From positions 41,499-105,498 of the forward strand of contig CAMAQN010000002.1 in the NCBI GenBank assembly GCA_945860535.1: DNA of 64,000 nt, read 5' to 3'. The stretch is from Auritidibacter sp. Marseille-P8566. Lineage in GTDB: Bacteria > Actinomycetota > Actinomycetes > Actinomycetales > Microbacteriaceae. The position numbers were made by a program, and so were the translations under genes. The notes under the pieces were generated by a model. That model did not search any database and was not told where the DNA came from. It saw only the letters and a program-made list of their open reading frames with translations. Positions 10,806 to 21,339 of this stretch are shown one piece after another; the stretch's first letter is position 1, and each line of letters begins with the position of its first letter.

Positions 10806-10932
10806 CGAAGGCACACGAACTACTTCCCGATTGATAGCAACATAGTCGATTGAGCCGGAACGGTAATCCAACCAAGTGCCTAAGTGTTTCTGATACCAGC
10901 AGCCTTCGCAAGATCCTTGAAGCGGAGACCCC

Positions 10933-11550
10933 TTACTCCTTGGCTGCAGAGACTCTGTCGAAGATAGCCCGTCCGAGCAAGAACAGTGCAAACAGTCCAA
11001 TCGCTATATACGCAACCACATCGATGACTTGGGAGAACTCGTCGGCGGCCGACCAGTTCTCACCCAGCACAAATCCTGCCGTTATCCAAATACTGTTCCA
11101 GATGCCACTGCCAAGAGTGGTGAAGAGAATGAAAGACCAAAGATTCATTTTGGTCAGGCCAGCCGGGATGCTCACCAAGGAGCGGATGATCGGAATGAGA
11201 CGCCCAAAGAAAACCAAGGCCTTGCCGTAGCGAGCGAACCAATGCAAGGTCTTGTGAATGTCTGTCTCTTTGAGACCGACAAACTTTCCAAACCTGCGAG
11301 TCAAGCTAAAGACGCGGTCTTCCCCTATGGCCTTTGCGATTGAATATAGAAAAAGAGCACCTAGCACCGAGGCAAGGGTGGTGACGGAAATCGCTCCCTC
11401 AATCAAGAAGCGACCCTCTGAAACATTGAATCCAGTCAGCAACAGCACTAGCTCGGATGGGATTGGGACCACAATCACTTCGATCGCGATCAAAAGCGCA
11501 GCTCCCCAAAGGCCCATCGAACCGATGATGCCGACGGCAAATTCAACCAA
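10933..11550 (-). CDS. DedA family membrane protein
   Basis: IIGSMGLWGAALLIAIEVIVVPIPSELVLLLTG, FFGRLIPIIRSLVSIPAGL motifs. Confidence 0.92.
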   Translation of the reverse strand: MVEFAVGIIGSMGLWGAALLIAIEVIVVPIPSELVLLLTGFNVSEGRFLIEGAISVTTLASVLGALFLYSIAKAIGEDRVFSLTRRFGKFVGLKETDIHKTLHWFARYGKALVFFGRLIPIIRSLVSIPAGLTKMNLWSFILFTTLGSGIWNSIWITAGFVLGENWSAADEFSQVIDVVAYIAIGLFALFLLGRAIFDRVSAAKE

Positions 11551-11571
11551 GTAACACCCCTTATCGATGTT

Positions 11572-11648
11572 TGGTGGGGCGTGCGGGACTTGAACCCGCG
11601 ACCGACGGATTATGAGTCCGCTGCTCTAACCGGCTGAGCTAACGCCCC
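11572..11648 (-). tRNA. tRNA with CAT anticodon (elongator Met or Ile2)
   Basis: GGGGCGTTAGCTCAGCCGGTTAGAGCAGCGGACTCATAATCCGTCGGTCGCGGGTTCAAGTCCCGCACGCCCCA+CCA; loop CTCATAA. Met versus k2C-Ile2 identity not resolvable by eye. Confidence 0.93.
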
Positions 11649-11669
11649 ATGCGATGTTAGTAAGTCTAA

Positions 11670-13091
11670 CTATTTACGCTTGCGTTTGATTCGTTTAGCA
11701 GCTTCGCTGATCTGCTCTTTTAGTTCGTCCTTGAAGTCACTCAGCTGGTCGCTAACTTCTTCGCGAACTTCGTTCAGCTTTTCCAAAGCGTCCTGGGAGA
11801 TGTCTTCTGCTCGGCGACCAAGATCAACAGCGCCGCGACGCCAGCTCTCTAACCGTGAGCTAATCGCCTCATTGAGCTTCCCAATCGGCTGCATGTAGTC
11901 CGGAGAATTGTCATCCGTGGTCGAACTCTCATCACGAATGCCCACGTAGAGGTTCTCGAAGATTCGAATAGTTCTCTCGATGTCGTGTGACTGAATCAAG
12001 TGCAGGCTGTTTTCGCTCAGCCGATTAAGTTCCTGCCGGTCAGCATTGAGAATCCTCCTGAGGCGCTCTGCTAACGCGTCTGCATCGTCTGGAGGGAACA
12101 AATAACCGTTGTCACCATCGTGAACTAGGTGAGGAAGCGCCATTGCATCAGCAGCGATTACTGGGCGACCTGACGCCATCGCCTCCATGGTTGCAATTGA
12201 CTGAAGTTCTGCAATGGAAGGCATAACGAAGGCGGTGCAGCGCTCATAAGCCTTTGGCAATTCTTGATCTGTAATGTGGCCGGTAAAGATTACGCGATCG
12301 GCAATCTCGAGCTCATCCGCTAGTCTCGCAAGATTCTCTCGCTCTCCCCCATCGCCAACCAGTTCAACAATGACGTTTGGATGATCGGAGAGCTTAGCGA
12401 CAGCCTGCAGTAGGACATGAATGCGCTTCTCGTCATCCAGGCGACCTAGGAAAAGAAAACGTGGATTCTTGTTGCTTGTTGGAGTCTCATTCGCGAATCT
12501 GGAGGCGTCAATGCCACAGCTAATAGCAAGCACGCCAGATACGCCAGCGGCATTCTCCAAAAGCTCTGCGGCTCGCCTGGTAGGGGTGGTGAGGGCATCC
12601 ATCTTTCTCAAAATGCGACCTGCATCTGCCCAGGTGATTCGCATTGCTGCCTTGTGGGTAAACTTTGGCAACAAGGAATACTTGATTAGGTTCTCAGGCA
12701 TGACGTGGTTTGTTGCGATCATTCTCAATCCCGAACCCTTGGCAGCTTGAACAGCAAAGCGCCCCATCAGAAGGTGAGACTGAATGTGAAGAGCATCTGG
12801 CTTCACCTCGCGAAGAATCCTTCGGATTTGCGAGGTTAGTCCGATTGGTTGGGTCCAGCGCAAGGTCTTGTGCTGCGGAACTCTGTGGCTTTTCATACGG
12901 TGAACCATCATGCGTGAGCCATCATGAGTCTCAATGCGAGAACCGTGGGTTGAGTCTGTGCTGGCGGCAATAATGTGGACTTCGTGCCCGTGCCTCGCAA
13001 GACCAGCTGCGAGTCGTTCTGCGAACCTCGCCGCGCCATTAATGTCTGGAGCGAAGGTGTCACAAGCCATGACTACCTTGAGTTTTTCCAA
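11670..13091 (-). CDS. GT4-family glycosyltransferase with charged C-terminal helical extension
   Basis: FAPDINGAARFAERLAAGLARHGHEVHI, FLGRLDDEKRIHVLLQA, PSIAELQSIATMEAMASGRPVIAADA. Confidence 0.9.
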   Translation of the reverse strand: MEKLKVVMACDTFAPDINGAARFAERLAAGLARHGHEVHIIAASTDSTHGSRIETHDGSRMMVHRMKSHRVPQHKTLRWTQPIGLTSQIRRILREVKPDALHIQSHLLMGRFAVQAAKGSGLRMIATNHVMPENLIKYSLLPKFTHKAAMRITWADAGRILRKMDALTTPTRRAAELLENAAGVSGVLAISCGIDASRFANETPTSNKNPRFLFLGRLDDEKRIHVLLQAVAKLSDHPNVIVELVGDGGERENLARLADELEIADRVIFTGHITDQELPKAYERCTAFVMPSIAELQSIATMEAMASGRPVIAADAMALPHLVHDGDNGYLFPPDDADALAERLRRILNADRQELNRLSENSLHLIQSHDIERTIRIFENLYVGIRDESSTTDDNSPDYMQPIGKLNEAISSRLESWRRGAVDLGRRAEDISQDALEKLNEVREEVSDQLSDFKDELKEQISEAAKRIKRKRK

Positions 13092-13102
13092 CGCTAAACC
13101 TC

Positions 13103-13990
13103 TTATTTTTTGCTTAGTTGCGGGTGAACTTTAGCAAGTATTAAAACACCCAAAACGGCAACTAATCCCGATACACCGAACCCTAGCACCTGGCCGGCGG
13201 CCGCGCTTGATGCCTCTCCCAAGATCACAATCGCGATACCGACTGCAACCGCAGGGTCAATCACAGTAAGCCCAGCAATGACCAGATCAGGAGGTCCAGC
13301 AGCGTAAGCGTTTTGCACGAACCAACCGCCCAATACCGCTGCTGCCAATAGCGCTAACGTGGCCAAAAGCGTCAACCAGTTGATATCTCCCTGGATGATT
13401 CGCTGAATGACAACCTTGGCCAAAGAAGCCACAAACCCGTAAAGAACTCCAGCGCCAAAGATGTACTGCAGTGGGCCTACTCGGCCTTTCGAGGTAGCGA
13501 ACAAAACTCCGAACACTGCAACCACCGCTATCAATACACCGACCACCTGCAGCAGCATGCCGTCATCAAGTTTTACCTGAGTTGCACTCGTTGCGGTGAA
13601 TAGCACGAAACCTGAGATTCCCAGCATCGTGATTGCGATTGCACCAAAAGTCTTAGGGTCGAGCTTGATCTTGTGGATTCGGGCATTGAGGATGCTGGTG
13701 ATAATCAAAGCAATCGCGCCGATTGGCTGCACCACAATCAGAGGTGCCAGGGCAAGTGCAGATAGCTGGGAAACAATTGCCAGCCCCATAAAAATTGTCC
13801 CTGCAAGCCATCTTGGGCGACGCAAGAGGTCCAAAACCTGCCGGATGTGGAGTGACTTGAGCTTGAGCTGAGTAGGAGCGTGATGTTGGGTTACAGCGTC
13901 GTTTTGAAACTGTGCACCAAGTGCCAAAAAGATTGCCCCGATAACGGCCAAGACGATGGCTATGGGGCGGGCAAGCTCTGGTTCAAACAA
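13103..13990 (-). CDS. DMT/EamA-type multi-pass transporter
   Basis: 295 aa with about 9-10 hydrophobic helices, DMT-like repeat organisation. Confidence 0.75.
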   Translation of the reverse strand: MFEPELARPIAIVLAVIGAIFLALGAQFQNDAVTQHHAPTQLKLKSLHIRQVLDLLRRPRWLAGTIFMGLAIVSQLSALALAPLIVVQPIGAIALIITSILNARIHKIKLDPKTFGAIAITMLGISGFVLFTATSATQVKLDDGMLLQVVGVLIAVVAVFGVLFATSKGRVGPLQYIFGAGVLYGFVASLAKVVIQRIIQGDINWLTLLATLALLAAAVLGGWFVQNAYAAGPPDLVIAGLTVIDPAVAVGIAIVILGEASSAAAGQVLGFGVSGLVAVLGVLILAKVHPQLSKK

Positions 13991-14065
13991 CTGCTCTCCT
14001 AATCTAAAGTGCAGCTATGACAGCCTAAAGCAACAAGTTGTGTATTCCTTGGGTAACCTAAATGC

Positions 14066-14629
14066 GTGTCCATACGCCCAATAGTCATAACCGGTGAACC
14101 AGTGCTTCACGCTCGCGCTCAGGAAGTCACTGAGATCACTGAGGACATCAAACAGCTGGTTGCCGACATGTATGAAACCATGGCACTTGCGCCAGGTGTA
14201 GGGCTTGCGGCCACCCAGGTTGGCGTGGGATTAAGAATCTTTGTTTATGACTGGCACGATGGCGAAAATCAATACCGCGGTGAGGCAATCAACCCAAGTT
14301 TGGAGCTCTCGGCAATCAGCGATGAGTGGCCTGACGAAGACACTGAGTCTGAAGGATGTCTTTCAATCCCAGGTGAGCGTTACCCCGTAAAGCGAGCTGA
14401 CAGAGCCACTCTGCGAGCCACCAATCTTGCAGGCGTTGAGTTCACTGTGGAGGCCACAGGTTGGTTAGCCCGAATCTTCCAACACGAATTCGATCACCTA
14501 GACGGCCTGCTTTACGCCGACCGGCTGCTAAAACCATACCAACGCGAAATCAAGAAGGTAATCAAATACGAAGGTTGGGGAGTTCCTGGAGAGAGTTGGA
14601 CTCCTGGAGTTGACTATCTAGAGCCCTAG
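14066..14629 (+). CDS. def: peptide deformylase
   Basis: GVGLAATQVG, EGCLSIPG, FQHEFDHLDG motifs; GTG start. Confidence 0.97.
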   Translation: MSIRPIVITGEPVLHARAQEVTEITEDIKQLVADMYETMALAPGVGLAATQVGVGLRIFVYDWHDGENQYRGEAINPSLELSAISDEWPDEDTESEGCLSIPGERYPVKRADRATLRATNLAGVEFTVEATGWLARIFQHEFDHLDGLLYADRLLKPYQREIKKVIKYEGWGVPGESWTPGVDYLEP

Positions 14630-14917
14630 GAGCCTCAAGCCGGCCGCAGTTGCTGCCGCGGCAATAACCACGACTATGTAGGGCACTCTTAGAGCAAAGA
14701 GAATTGCAGCAACCCCCAAAGCTGGCACCCGAGCATCGAATTCGACTTGATTACCGGTGACCAGGGTTTGAACCGCAACTAAAGCAGTCAACAGAACAAC
14801 CGTCACGCGCTCGCTGAATGCTCTAATGCCATCGGTGATGCACTTTTGAGGAATCAAGTAGCCAAGCATTTTCCAACTGAACACTGCCAATGATGCGATT
14901 ATGACGGTCAGGGTCAC
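14618..14917 (-). CDS. azlD: AzlD domain protein (branched-chain amino acid permease small subunit)
   Basis: 99-aa four-helix protein overlapping the end of azlC. Confidence 0.85.
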   Translation of the reverse strand: MTLTVIIASLAVFSWKMLGYLIPQKCITDGIRAFSERVTVVLLTALVAVQTLVTGNQVEFDARVPALGVAAILFALRVPYIVVVIAAAATAAGLRLLGL

Positions 14918-15552
14918 TTGGACCTCCCTGGAACAAGTGCCACAAGAACCGTTAGCAATACCGGTGCACCGGCTGGCAGGAAGAGTGAGCCAACGACAGA
15001 AACCAAGGCTGCCGACAAAGCCAAAAATTTATTGTCCTTAAGTCTTGGCCAGACTAAACCTAAAAACGCCGCGGCAGCGGCTGCATCAAGTCCCCAAGTC
15101 TCCGCTGACCCCAAGAAGTCACCGGCCAGGGCTCCCAACAAAGTCGCAAGATTCCAGAATACGAAAACTGCGATACCGGTGGCCCAGAAGCCATAACGCT
15201 GAGACTTGAGGTCCGACTGAGCCGCGGAAACGCCATTTGATTCGTCAATGCTGAGTTGGGCTGCAATGATTTTCTTGAAACCTTTTGGCGCTAGGACGTC
15301 ATTGAGCCTCATGGCGTAAAAGCCATTTCTGACCCCAAGTAGCCAGGAAGATGTGATTGCTGAAATCGGAGCACCGCCGCCGGCTAAGACGCCAATGAAG
15401 GCAAATTGACTACCACCGGAAAACATCAAGATGCTCAAAAGCATGATTGAAAGAAGGTCTAGGCCAGCTACAGCAGCGAGAGCACCAAAGGAAATTCCAT
15501 AGAGACCAGTGGCAAGGCCAACTGAGATTGAGGTGGAAAGAACTCGCTTCAT
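14914..15552 (-). CDS. azlC: AzlC family branched-chain amino acid permease
   Basis: GLYGISFGALAAVAGLDLLSIMLLSILMFSGGSQFAFIGVL...SSWLLGVRNGFYAMRLN; start taken at 15552 because the longer frame enters tRNA-Asn. Confidence 0.9.
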   Translation of the reverse strand: MKRVLSTSISVGLATGLYGISFGALAAVAGLDLLSIMLLSILMFSGGSQFAFIGVLAGGGAPISAITSSWLLGVRNGFYAMRLNDVLAPKGFKKIIAAQLSIDESNGVSAAQSDLKSQRYGFWATGIAVFVFWNLATLLGALAGDFLGSAETWGLDAAAAAAFLGLVWPRLKDNKFLALSAALVSVVGSLFLPAGAPVLLTVLVALVPGRSK

Positions 15553-15567
15553 ACGATTCCTAAAAAT

Positions 15568-15643
15568 TGGCTCCCCGGCTTGGACTCGAACCAAGAACCT
15601 ATCGGTTAACAGCCGATTGCTCTGCCAATTGAGCTACCGAGGA
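15568..15643 (-). tRNA. tRNA-Asn(GTT)
   Basis: TCCTCGGTAGCTCAATTGGCAGAGCAATCGGCTGTTAACCGATAGGTTCTTGGTTCGAGTCCAAGCCGGGGAG+CCA. Confidence 0.96.
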
Positions 15644-15683
15644 TTAGCGTCCTAGGACGCCTGTGAAACTTTAGCAGAAAAAA

Positions 15684-17501
15684 CTATGACATGTAAGTTC
15701 TGCGTTCGGCCTCTAGTTCAACTAATTGCCGCTGCACCTGAGAGTAAGCCTCTGCCTGAGTTGCCATGTCAATGCGCTTGAGTGCTGCCAAAAGGTCGTT
15801 CTTCTCACGAGCCAATGCTTGGAGCATTGCGCCGTTTACAACGCCTCTGCAGTACTTCTCTAAATCTGCATCGTTGGCTGCAGGAAGCTCTGCCAAAGCC
15901 AAAGCGCGCAGAAGGTCTAACTGCTCACCAGATAGTTCGTTCGCGAGTTGGTTTACCCAATCACTTGATCCAAGCTCACTAGAAATCCGACTTGCGGCTT
16001 CTCCCACGCCAGCCAATTCTGTTTGCGTAAAACCAGCCCCGACAATTCTGGTGACTCGCTCTGCGCTGAAGGACTGCGGACGTTGCACTAGGACTTCTAG
16101 AACCTGACGCTCAAACTTGGTGGCTGGGGTTTGCTCAACTGGCTTTGGAGCACTGGTTCGAATCTGCTCAACCCGCTGACCAACCTGCTGCCTGCCAACC
16201 TGGGCAATCAGTTGCGAAACTTCAGAGATCTCAAGCGATACCCAATCCGCCAATTGCCTGGTGTAACCAGCTCGCAATGCAGGGTCAACAATCTCTGCCA
16301 CCACCGGTGCTGCTGCCCTAGCTGCTGCGGCTCGAGAGTCAAGGTCATTGAGCGAGAATTTCCCGATTCGATGACGAATCACGAACTCAAATAGTGGCTT
16401 TCGAGCCTCAAGCATTTGCCCGATTGCACCATCGCCCCGCTGCTGTCGAAGATCAGATGGGTCTAAGCCCTCAGGACCGGACGCAACAAAAGTGAGAGCG
16501 TTGAACTTGGAGGTATCGCCATAGACCCTAAGCGCTGCCTTCTCCCCCGCGGCATCCGGGTCAAAGGTAAAGACCACCGAAGCTGGATCCTCGGATGTGC
16601 CAAAAAGGCGGTTGATTAGCTTGATGTGATCCTCACCAAAAGCTGTGCCACAGGTGGCAACGGCATTGGGGAATCCTGCCAGGTGACATGCCATCACATC
16701 GGTATAGCCCTCAACCACAATGATCTCTTTGCGCTTGATGATCTCTTTGCGGGCAAGATCAAGACCGTAGAGCACCGATCCCTTGTGGTAGATCGGAGTC
16801 TCAGGAGTGTTTAGGTACTTTGGTCCCTGGTCGTCCTCATAAAGCTTGCGTGCACCAAAGCCCAAAACTTGCGAGTTTGAGTCTCGGATGGGCCAAAGCA
16901 CTCGGCCGCGGAATCGGTCGTAGCCACCCTTGTCGCTTGCCATAGCAAGACCGGCAGTAATCGCCTCTTCGAGCGTGAAACCCTTTACCTTGAGGTGATC
17001 AAGTAATCCCTGCCAACCCTTTGGTGCGTAACCGATACCAAACTGAGCAATCGCTTTTTGATCAAACCCTCTCGAGGCTAGAAATTTGACCGCGGTTTCG
17101 CCCTCGCTGGATTGCAACTGCTCGCTAAAGAAGTTGCTCGCCTCTTGATTGGCAGCCAAAAGCCTTGCTCGACCGCTGGATTCTTGAGAGCTGCCCTCAT
17201 CGTAGGTGAGCTGAAATCCAGACTTCTCAGCAAGCTTCTCGATGGCCTCGGTGAACCCTACGTGCTCAATCTCCTGGATGAACTTATAGACATCGCCACC
17301 AGCACCGCAACCGAAGCAATGGTAGAAAGCTGGCGCAGATCGAACGTTGAAACTTGGGCTCTTCTCAGAGTGAAAAGGGCATAGACCCTTGAAAGAACCT
17401 GCACTGGCCGGCTTTAGCGAGACGTAACCGGCGACCACCTCAACGATGTCGAGTTTGGCTTTTAGCTCTTCAACATCACTCTGTCTTACCCGGCCGGCCA
17501 T
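15684..17501 (-). CDS. dnaG: DNA primase
   Basis: CHC2 zinc finger (CPFHSEKSPSF...YHCFGCGAGGD), TOPRIM VVEGYTDVMA. Confidence 0.97.
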   Translation of the reverse strand: MAGRVRQSDVEELKAKLDIVEVVAGYVSLKPASAGSFKGLCPFHSEKSPSFNVRSAPAFYHCFGCGAGGDVYKFIQEIEHVGFTEAIEKLAEKSGFQLTYDEGSSQESSGRARLLAANQEASNFFSEQLQSSEGETAVKFLASRGFDQKAIAQFGIGYAPKGWQGLLDHLKVKGFTLEEAITAGLAMASDKGGYDRFRGRVLWPIRDSNSQVLGFGARKLYEDDQGPKYLNTPETPIYHKGSVLYGLDLARKEIIKRKEIIVVEGYTDVMACHLAGFPNAVATCGTAFGEDHIKLINRLFGTSEDPASVVFTFDPDAAGEKAALRVYGDTSKFNALTFVASGPEGLDPSDLRQQRGDGAIGQMLEARKPLFEFVIRHRIGKFSLNDLDSRAAAARAAAPVVAEIVDPALRAGYTRQLADWVSLEISEVSQLIAQVGRQQVGQRVEQIRTSAPKPVEQTPATKFERQVLEVLVQRPQSFSAERVTRIVGAGFTQTELAGVGEAASRISSELGSSDWVNQLANELSGEQLDLLRALALAELPAANDADLEKYCRGVVNGAMLQALAREKNDLLAALKRIDMATQAEAYSQVQRQLVELEAERRTYMS

Positions 17502-17510
17502 AGTGGAATC

Positions 17511-18770
17511 CTAAGCCGTTAGCTTCTGGTGCAGAGCGATTGCAGCAGGGTCAGTTAGTGACGCCACCTGATCGACTATTACACGCTTGCGAGCCTGGTC
17601 GCTTGATGCTTGAGACCATGCTTCCGCGCTAATCGAGTCAAGGTGCTCTGGAGCGAACGCTAGGAGGCGATACGCCAATTCGATCAGGAGCTCACGCTGG
17701 TCCTCGTAGTAGCCCTGTCGCGAATTATGAGTCATTACCTGAGAGGCAACAATTCCCTTCAATACCGCTATCTCGGATTTCACCTTGGACGGAATTATCA
17801 CGCCGGCGCGGTAGCGGGTAAGGCTTGCCTTGGATGCATTCTCCAAAATCGAATCGGTGGTTCTAGAAACAAATGAGCCAATTAGGTCAGATGTGAGGTT
17901 CTTGAGCTGAGCCAGCGCTCTAGGTGAACCGTCAAAGCTGTATAGCCAGTAGTGACTGCCCTGCAGCAGATCGAAAGCTTCCTCCAGCTGAACCTTGTCC
18001 AGCATGCCACCTGACCACTTGCCAACCTCTTCAATTAGCTGGCTTCTAGCATTTAGGTCGGAAATGACTGCGGGATCTATAAATCCTTCGACAATTGCGT
18101 CTTCAAAATCGTGCACCGAGTAAGCAACGTCGTCAGCGAAGTCCATAATCTGAGCTTCCACACACTTAGCTCCCTCAGGAGCTTGATGACGCATCCAGTG
18201 AAAGACCTCTAAATCGTCTTCATATACGCCGAACTTCACCGAGTTGCCAAAGTCCTGCGCCTGCGAAAGCCGCCATGGGTATTTGGTTGCAGCATCTAGC
18301 GATGCTCTAGTTAGGTTCAAACCTCGCGAGCGACCCTGATCGTCATAAATCTTTGGTTCAAGCCTGGTGAGGATTCGGAAGGTTTGAGCATTGCCCTCAA
18401 AACCACCAATGTCTGCCGCCCAAAAGTTCAAAGCCGACTCACCGTTGTGACCAAATGGGGGGTGACCTAAATCGTGCGCCAGGCAGGCCATGTCAACTAG
18501 ATCCGGATCGACACCCAATACGGATGCCAGCTCTCGACCTACCTGCGCAACCTCCAGTGAGTGAGTCAGGCGAGTTCTTGCGAAATCACCCGAAGACGGT
18601 GAGAGCACCTGGGTCTTAGCGCTTAGTCGCCTGAATGCGGCTGCGTGTAGAACCCTGGCGCGATCGCGAGCGAACTCGCCTCTGCGCAGCATCGAAGACC
18701 TCGGTTGCGCGATGAAGCGTTCACGGTCGAATTCTTTATAACCGGGTTCGATTGGAGTAACTGGCTTCAA
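17511..18770 (-). CDS. dgt: deoxyguanosinetriphosphate triphosphohydrolase
   Basis: HD motif ACLAHDLGHPPFGHNGE, RLTHSLEVAQVGR. Confidence 0.95.
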   Translation of the reverse strand: MKPVTPIEPGYKEFDRERFIAQPRSSMLRRGEFARDRARVLHAAAFRRLSAKTQVLSPSSGDFARTRLTHSLEVAQVGRELASVLGVDPDLVDMACLAHDLGHPPFGHNGESALNFWAADIGGFEGNAQTFRILTRLEPKIYDDQGRSRGLNLTRASLDAATKYPWRLSQAQDFGNSVKFGVYEDDLEVFHWMRHQAPEGAKCVEAQIMDFADDVAYSVHDFEDAIVEGFIDPAVISDLNARSQLIEEVGKWSGGMLDKVQLEEAFDLLQGSHYWLYSFDGSPRALAQLKNLTSDLIGSFVSRTTDSILENASKASLTRYRAGVIIPSKVKSEIAVLKGIVASQVMTHNSRQGYYEDQRELLIELAYRLLAFAPEHLDSISAEAWSQASSDQARKRVIVDQVASLTDPAAIALHQKLTA

Positions 18771-19925
18771 CTACCCTCCTGAGACCGAAAGTTCTGCCTC
18801 TTGCAGTTGCAAGCGGTGTGAGCTACTGAGCTCACGAGACTGGAGCCAGTTCTCTGGCAAGGCGCAGCTCTTTACGGAACCGAGCCTACCTCTTGGGCCT
18901 TCGGCGTCATCGCCAGGATATGGAATCTCTCTTTCCAATTCTCCAAGCAGCTGAGCCATGTGATTCAGAGACTCGACCTGGGCTAAAGCGGCTCTAAAGT
19001 CGCCACCGACGGGGTAACCCTTGAAATACCAAGCAACGTGCTTTCGAATATCGCGACAGGCTCGTCCTTCATCCTCAAAGTATTCGACCAAAAGTTCAGC
19101 GTGACGAGTAAAGGCGTCCGCCACTTCACCAAGTGTCGGCATAACGATGTCAATACTCGGGTTTTTATCGCCCTGAAGATAAGAAGCGATTGCCTTCTCA
19201 AGATCCGCAAACAACCAAGGACGTCCTAGACAACCACGTCCAACCACAACACCATCGACACCGGTTTGCTCCATCATCCGCACCGCATCTTGCGCGGACC
19301 AGATATCGCCATTTCCTAGAACCTGAACATCGGGCAGCTCTGCACGCAGTTTTGCAATCGCGTCCCAGTCGGCAATCCCGGAGTAGTACTCCTCCGCGGT
19401 TCTACCGTGAAGTGCGACCGCAGCAACTCCTGCATCTCGGGCGGCCTTCCCGGCATCCAAATAGGTGAGGTGATCAGAGTCAATCCCTTTACGCATCTTG
19501 ACAGTTACAGGGATCTCTCCAGCAGCTTTCACGGCTGCTTTTACAATCGCATCGAACAGGTCTGATTTCCAAGGAAGGGCTGCTCCCCCGCCTTTGCGAG
19601 TGACCTTGGGAACCGGGCATCCGAAATTTAGGTCAATGTGATCTGCACGGTCCTCAGCCACCAACATTGTCACGGCATTGGCGATGGTTTGTGGGTCGAC
19701 GCCGTAGAGCTGAACTGAGCGAATGTCCTCAGACTCGTGGTGTCCGATAAGGCGCATCGACTCTGGGGTTCGCTCCACTAGCGCTCTGGAGGTAACCATC
19801 TCGGATACGAACAAACCGCCGCCATATTCCCGGCAGAGCCTGCGATACGCGGTGTTGGTAATTCCAGCCATAGGTGCTAAAACCACCGGTATGGCAATCT
19901 CGTGCTTGCCGTACTTGAGAGACAA
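18771..19925 (-). CDS. dusB: tRNA-dihydrouridine synthase
   Basis: APMAGITNTAYRRLCREYG, NFGCPVPKVTRKGGGAAL, LGNGDI. Confidence 0.95.
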   Translation of the reverse strand: MSLKYGKHEIAIPVVLAPMAGITNTAYRRLCREYGGGLFVSEMVTSRALVERTPESMRLIGHHESEDIRSVQLYGVDPQTIANAVTMLVAEDRADHIDLNFGCPVPKVTRKGGGAALPWKSDLFDAIVKAAVKAAGEIPVTVKMRKGIDSDHLTYLDAGKAARDAGVAAVALHGRTAEEYYSGIADWDAIAKLRAELPDVQVLGNGDIWSAQDAVRMMEQTGVDGVVVGRGCLGRPWLFADLEKAIASYLQGDKNPSIDIVMPTLGEVADAFTRHAELLVEYFEDEGRACRDIRKHVAWYFKGYPVGGDFRAALAQVESLNHMAQLLGELEREIPYPGDDAEGPRGRLGSVKSCALPENWLQSRELSSSHRLQLQEAELSVSGG

Positions 19926-19926
19926 G

Positions 19927-21303
19927 CTAACCGTTGATTCTCTCGAAGATGTAGTTGCGGACCTGGGAGAGCGCTACCCGCTCCTGAGCCATCGAGTCAC
20001 GCTCACGAATGGTTACTGCCTGATCGTTTGGAGTGTCAAAATCGACAGTGATGCAGAACGGGGTTCCGATCTCGTCTTGACGACGGTAACGACGACCAAT
20101 GGCACCGGAATCATCAAACTCGACGTTCCAGATCGCACGTAGCTCGGCAGCTAGGTCCTTCGCGATCGGGTTGAGCTCTTCATTGCGGCTAAGTGGGAGA
20201 ATCGCTGCCTTCACAGGAGCTAGTCGGTAGTCAAGGCGCAACACGGTTCGAACATCAACGCCACCCTTAGTGTTAGGCGCTTCGTCTTCGGTGTAGGCAT
20301 CAACCAGGAACGCCATCAATGATCTGGTCAGACCTGCGGCAGGTTCGATGACAAAAGGTGTCCAGCGACGCTCTTCGGTTGGATCGAAGTAACTAAGGTC
20401 AACTCCCGAGTGCTCAGAGTGAGTCTTTAGGTCAAAATCAGTTCGGTTAGCAACACCTTCAAGCTCTCCGAATTCACTGCCCTGGAAACCAAAGCGGTAT
20501 TCGATATCCACGGTGCGCTTTGAATAGTGAGAGAGCTTTTCCTTCGGGTGGTCAAAGAGTCGAAGGTTGTCAGGGTTGATACCAAGGTTCACGTACCAGT
20601 TGTAACGCTCATTGATCCAGTAGTCGTGCCACTGCTCGTCCTCGCCTGGCTTTACGAAGAATTCCATCTCCATCTGCTCAAACTCGCGAGTTCGGAAGAT
20701 GAAGTTTCCTGGAGTGATCTCGTTGCGGAAGCTCTTGCCCATCTGACCAATACCAAAGGGTGGCTTCATTCTCGCGGCGTTTAACACGTTGTTGAAGTTC
20801 ACAAAGATACCCTGCGCGGTTTCTGGCCTCAGGTAGTGCATGCCAGATTCGTCATCGACAGGTCCCAGGCTGGTCTTTAGAAGACCATTGAAGCTCTTTG
20901 GCTCAGTCCAGATGTCTTTGTTGCCACAGTTTGGGCATGCAATATCAGACATCGACGCAGGAGCGCGCCCCTTCTTTTCTTCAAAAGCCTCTTCGAGGTG
21001 ATCCTGGCGGAATCGCTTATTGCAGCTGGTGCACTCGATTAGCGGGTCAACGAAAGCCTCAACGTGACCAGAAGCTTCCCATACCTTCTTAGGCAAAATG
21101 ATTGAGGAGTCAAGCCCCACAACGTCTTCACGACCAGAAACCATTGAACGCCACCACTGGCGTTTGATGTTTTCTTTTAGCTCGACACCCAAAGGGCCAT
21201 AGTCCCAGGCAGAGCGAGAACCACCGTAAATCTCTCCAGCCTGAAAGACAAAACCACGTCTCTTAGCTAGCGAGATGACCTGATCTAGTTTCTGGGTTGC
21301 CAT
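19927..21303 (-). CDS. glyS: glycyl-tRNA synthetase (alpha2 type)
   Basis: [57 protein letters not shown]. Confidence 0.97.
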   Translation of the reverse strand: MATQKLDQVISLAKRRGFVFQAGEIYGGSRSAWDYGPLGVELKENIKRQWWRSMVSGREDVVGLDSSIILPKKVWEASGHVEAFVDPLIECTSCNKRFRQDHLEEAFEEKKGRAPASMSDIACPNCGNKDIWTEPKSFNGLLKTSLGPVDDESGMHYLRPETAQGIFVNFNNVLNAARMKPPFGIGQMGKSFRNEITPGNFIFRTREFEQMEMEFFVKPGEDEQWHDYWINERYNWYVNLGINPDNLRLFDHPKEKLSHYSKRTVDIEYRFGFQGSEFGELEGVANRTDFDLKTHSEHSGVDLSYFDPTEERRWTPFVIEPAAGLTRSLMAFLVDAYTEDEAPNTKGGVDVRTVLRLDYRLAPVKAAILPLSRNEELNPIAKDLAAELRAIWNVEFDDSGAIGRRYRRQDEIGTPFCITVDFDTPNDQAVTIRERDSMAQERVALSQVRNYIFERING

Positions 21304-21339
21304 GGTTCTCCAATAAATCTTTGCCTTAGGCGTAAGCCC

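Noticed and set aside
15553-15594. N-terminal extension of the AzlC ORF
   Set aside because: Overlaps the 3' part of tRNA-Asn; start moved to 15552.
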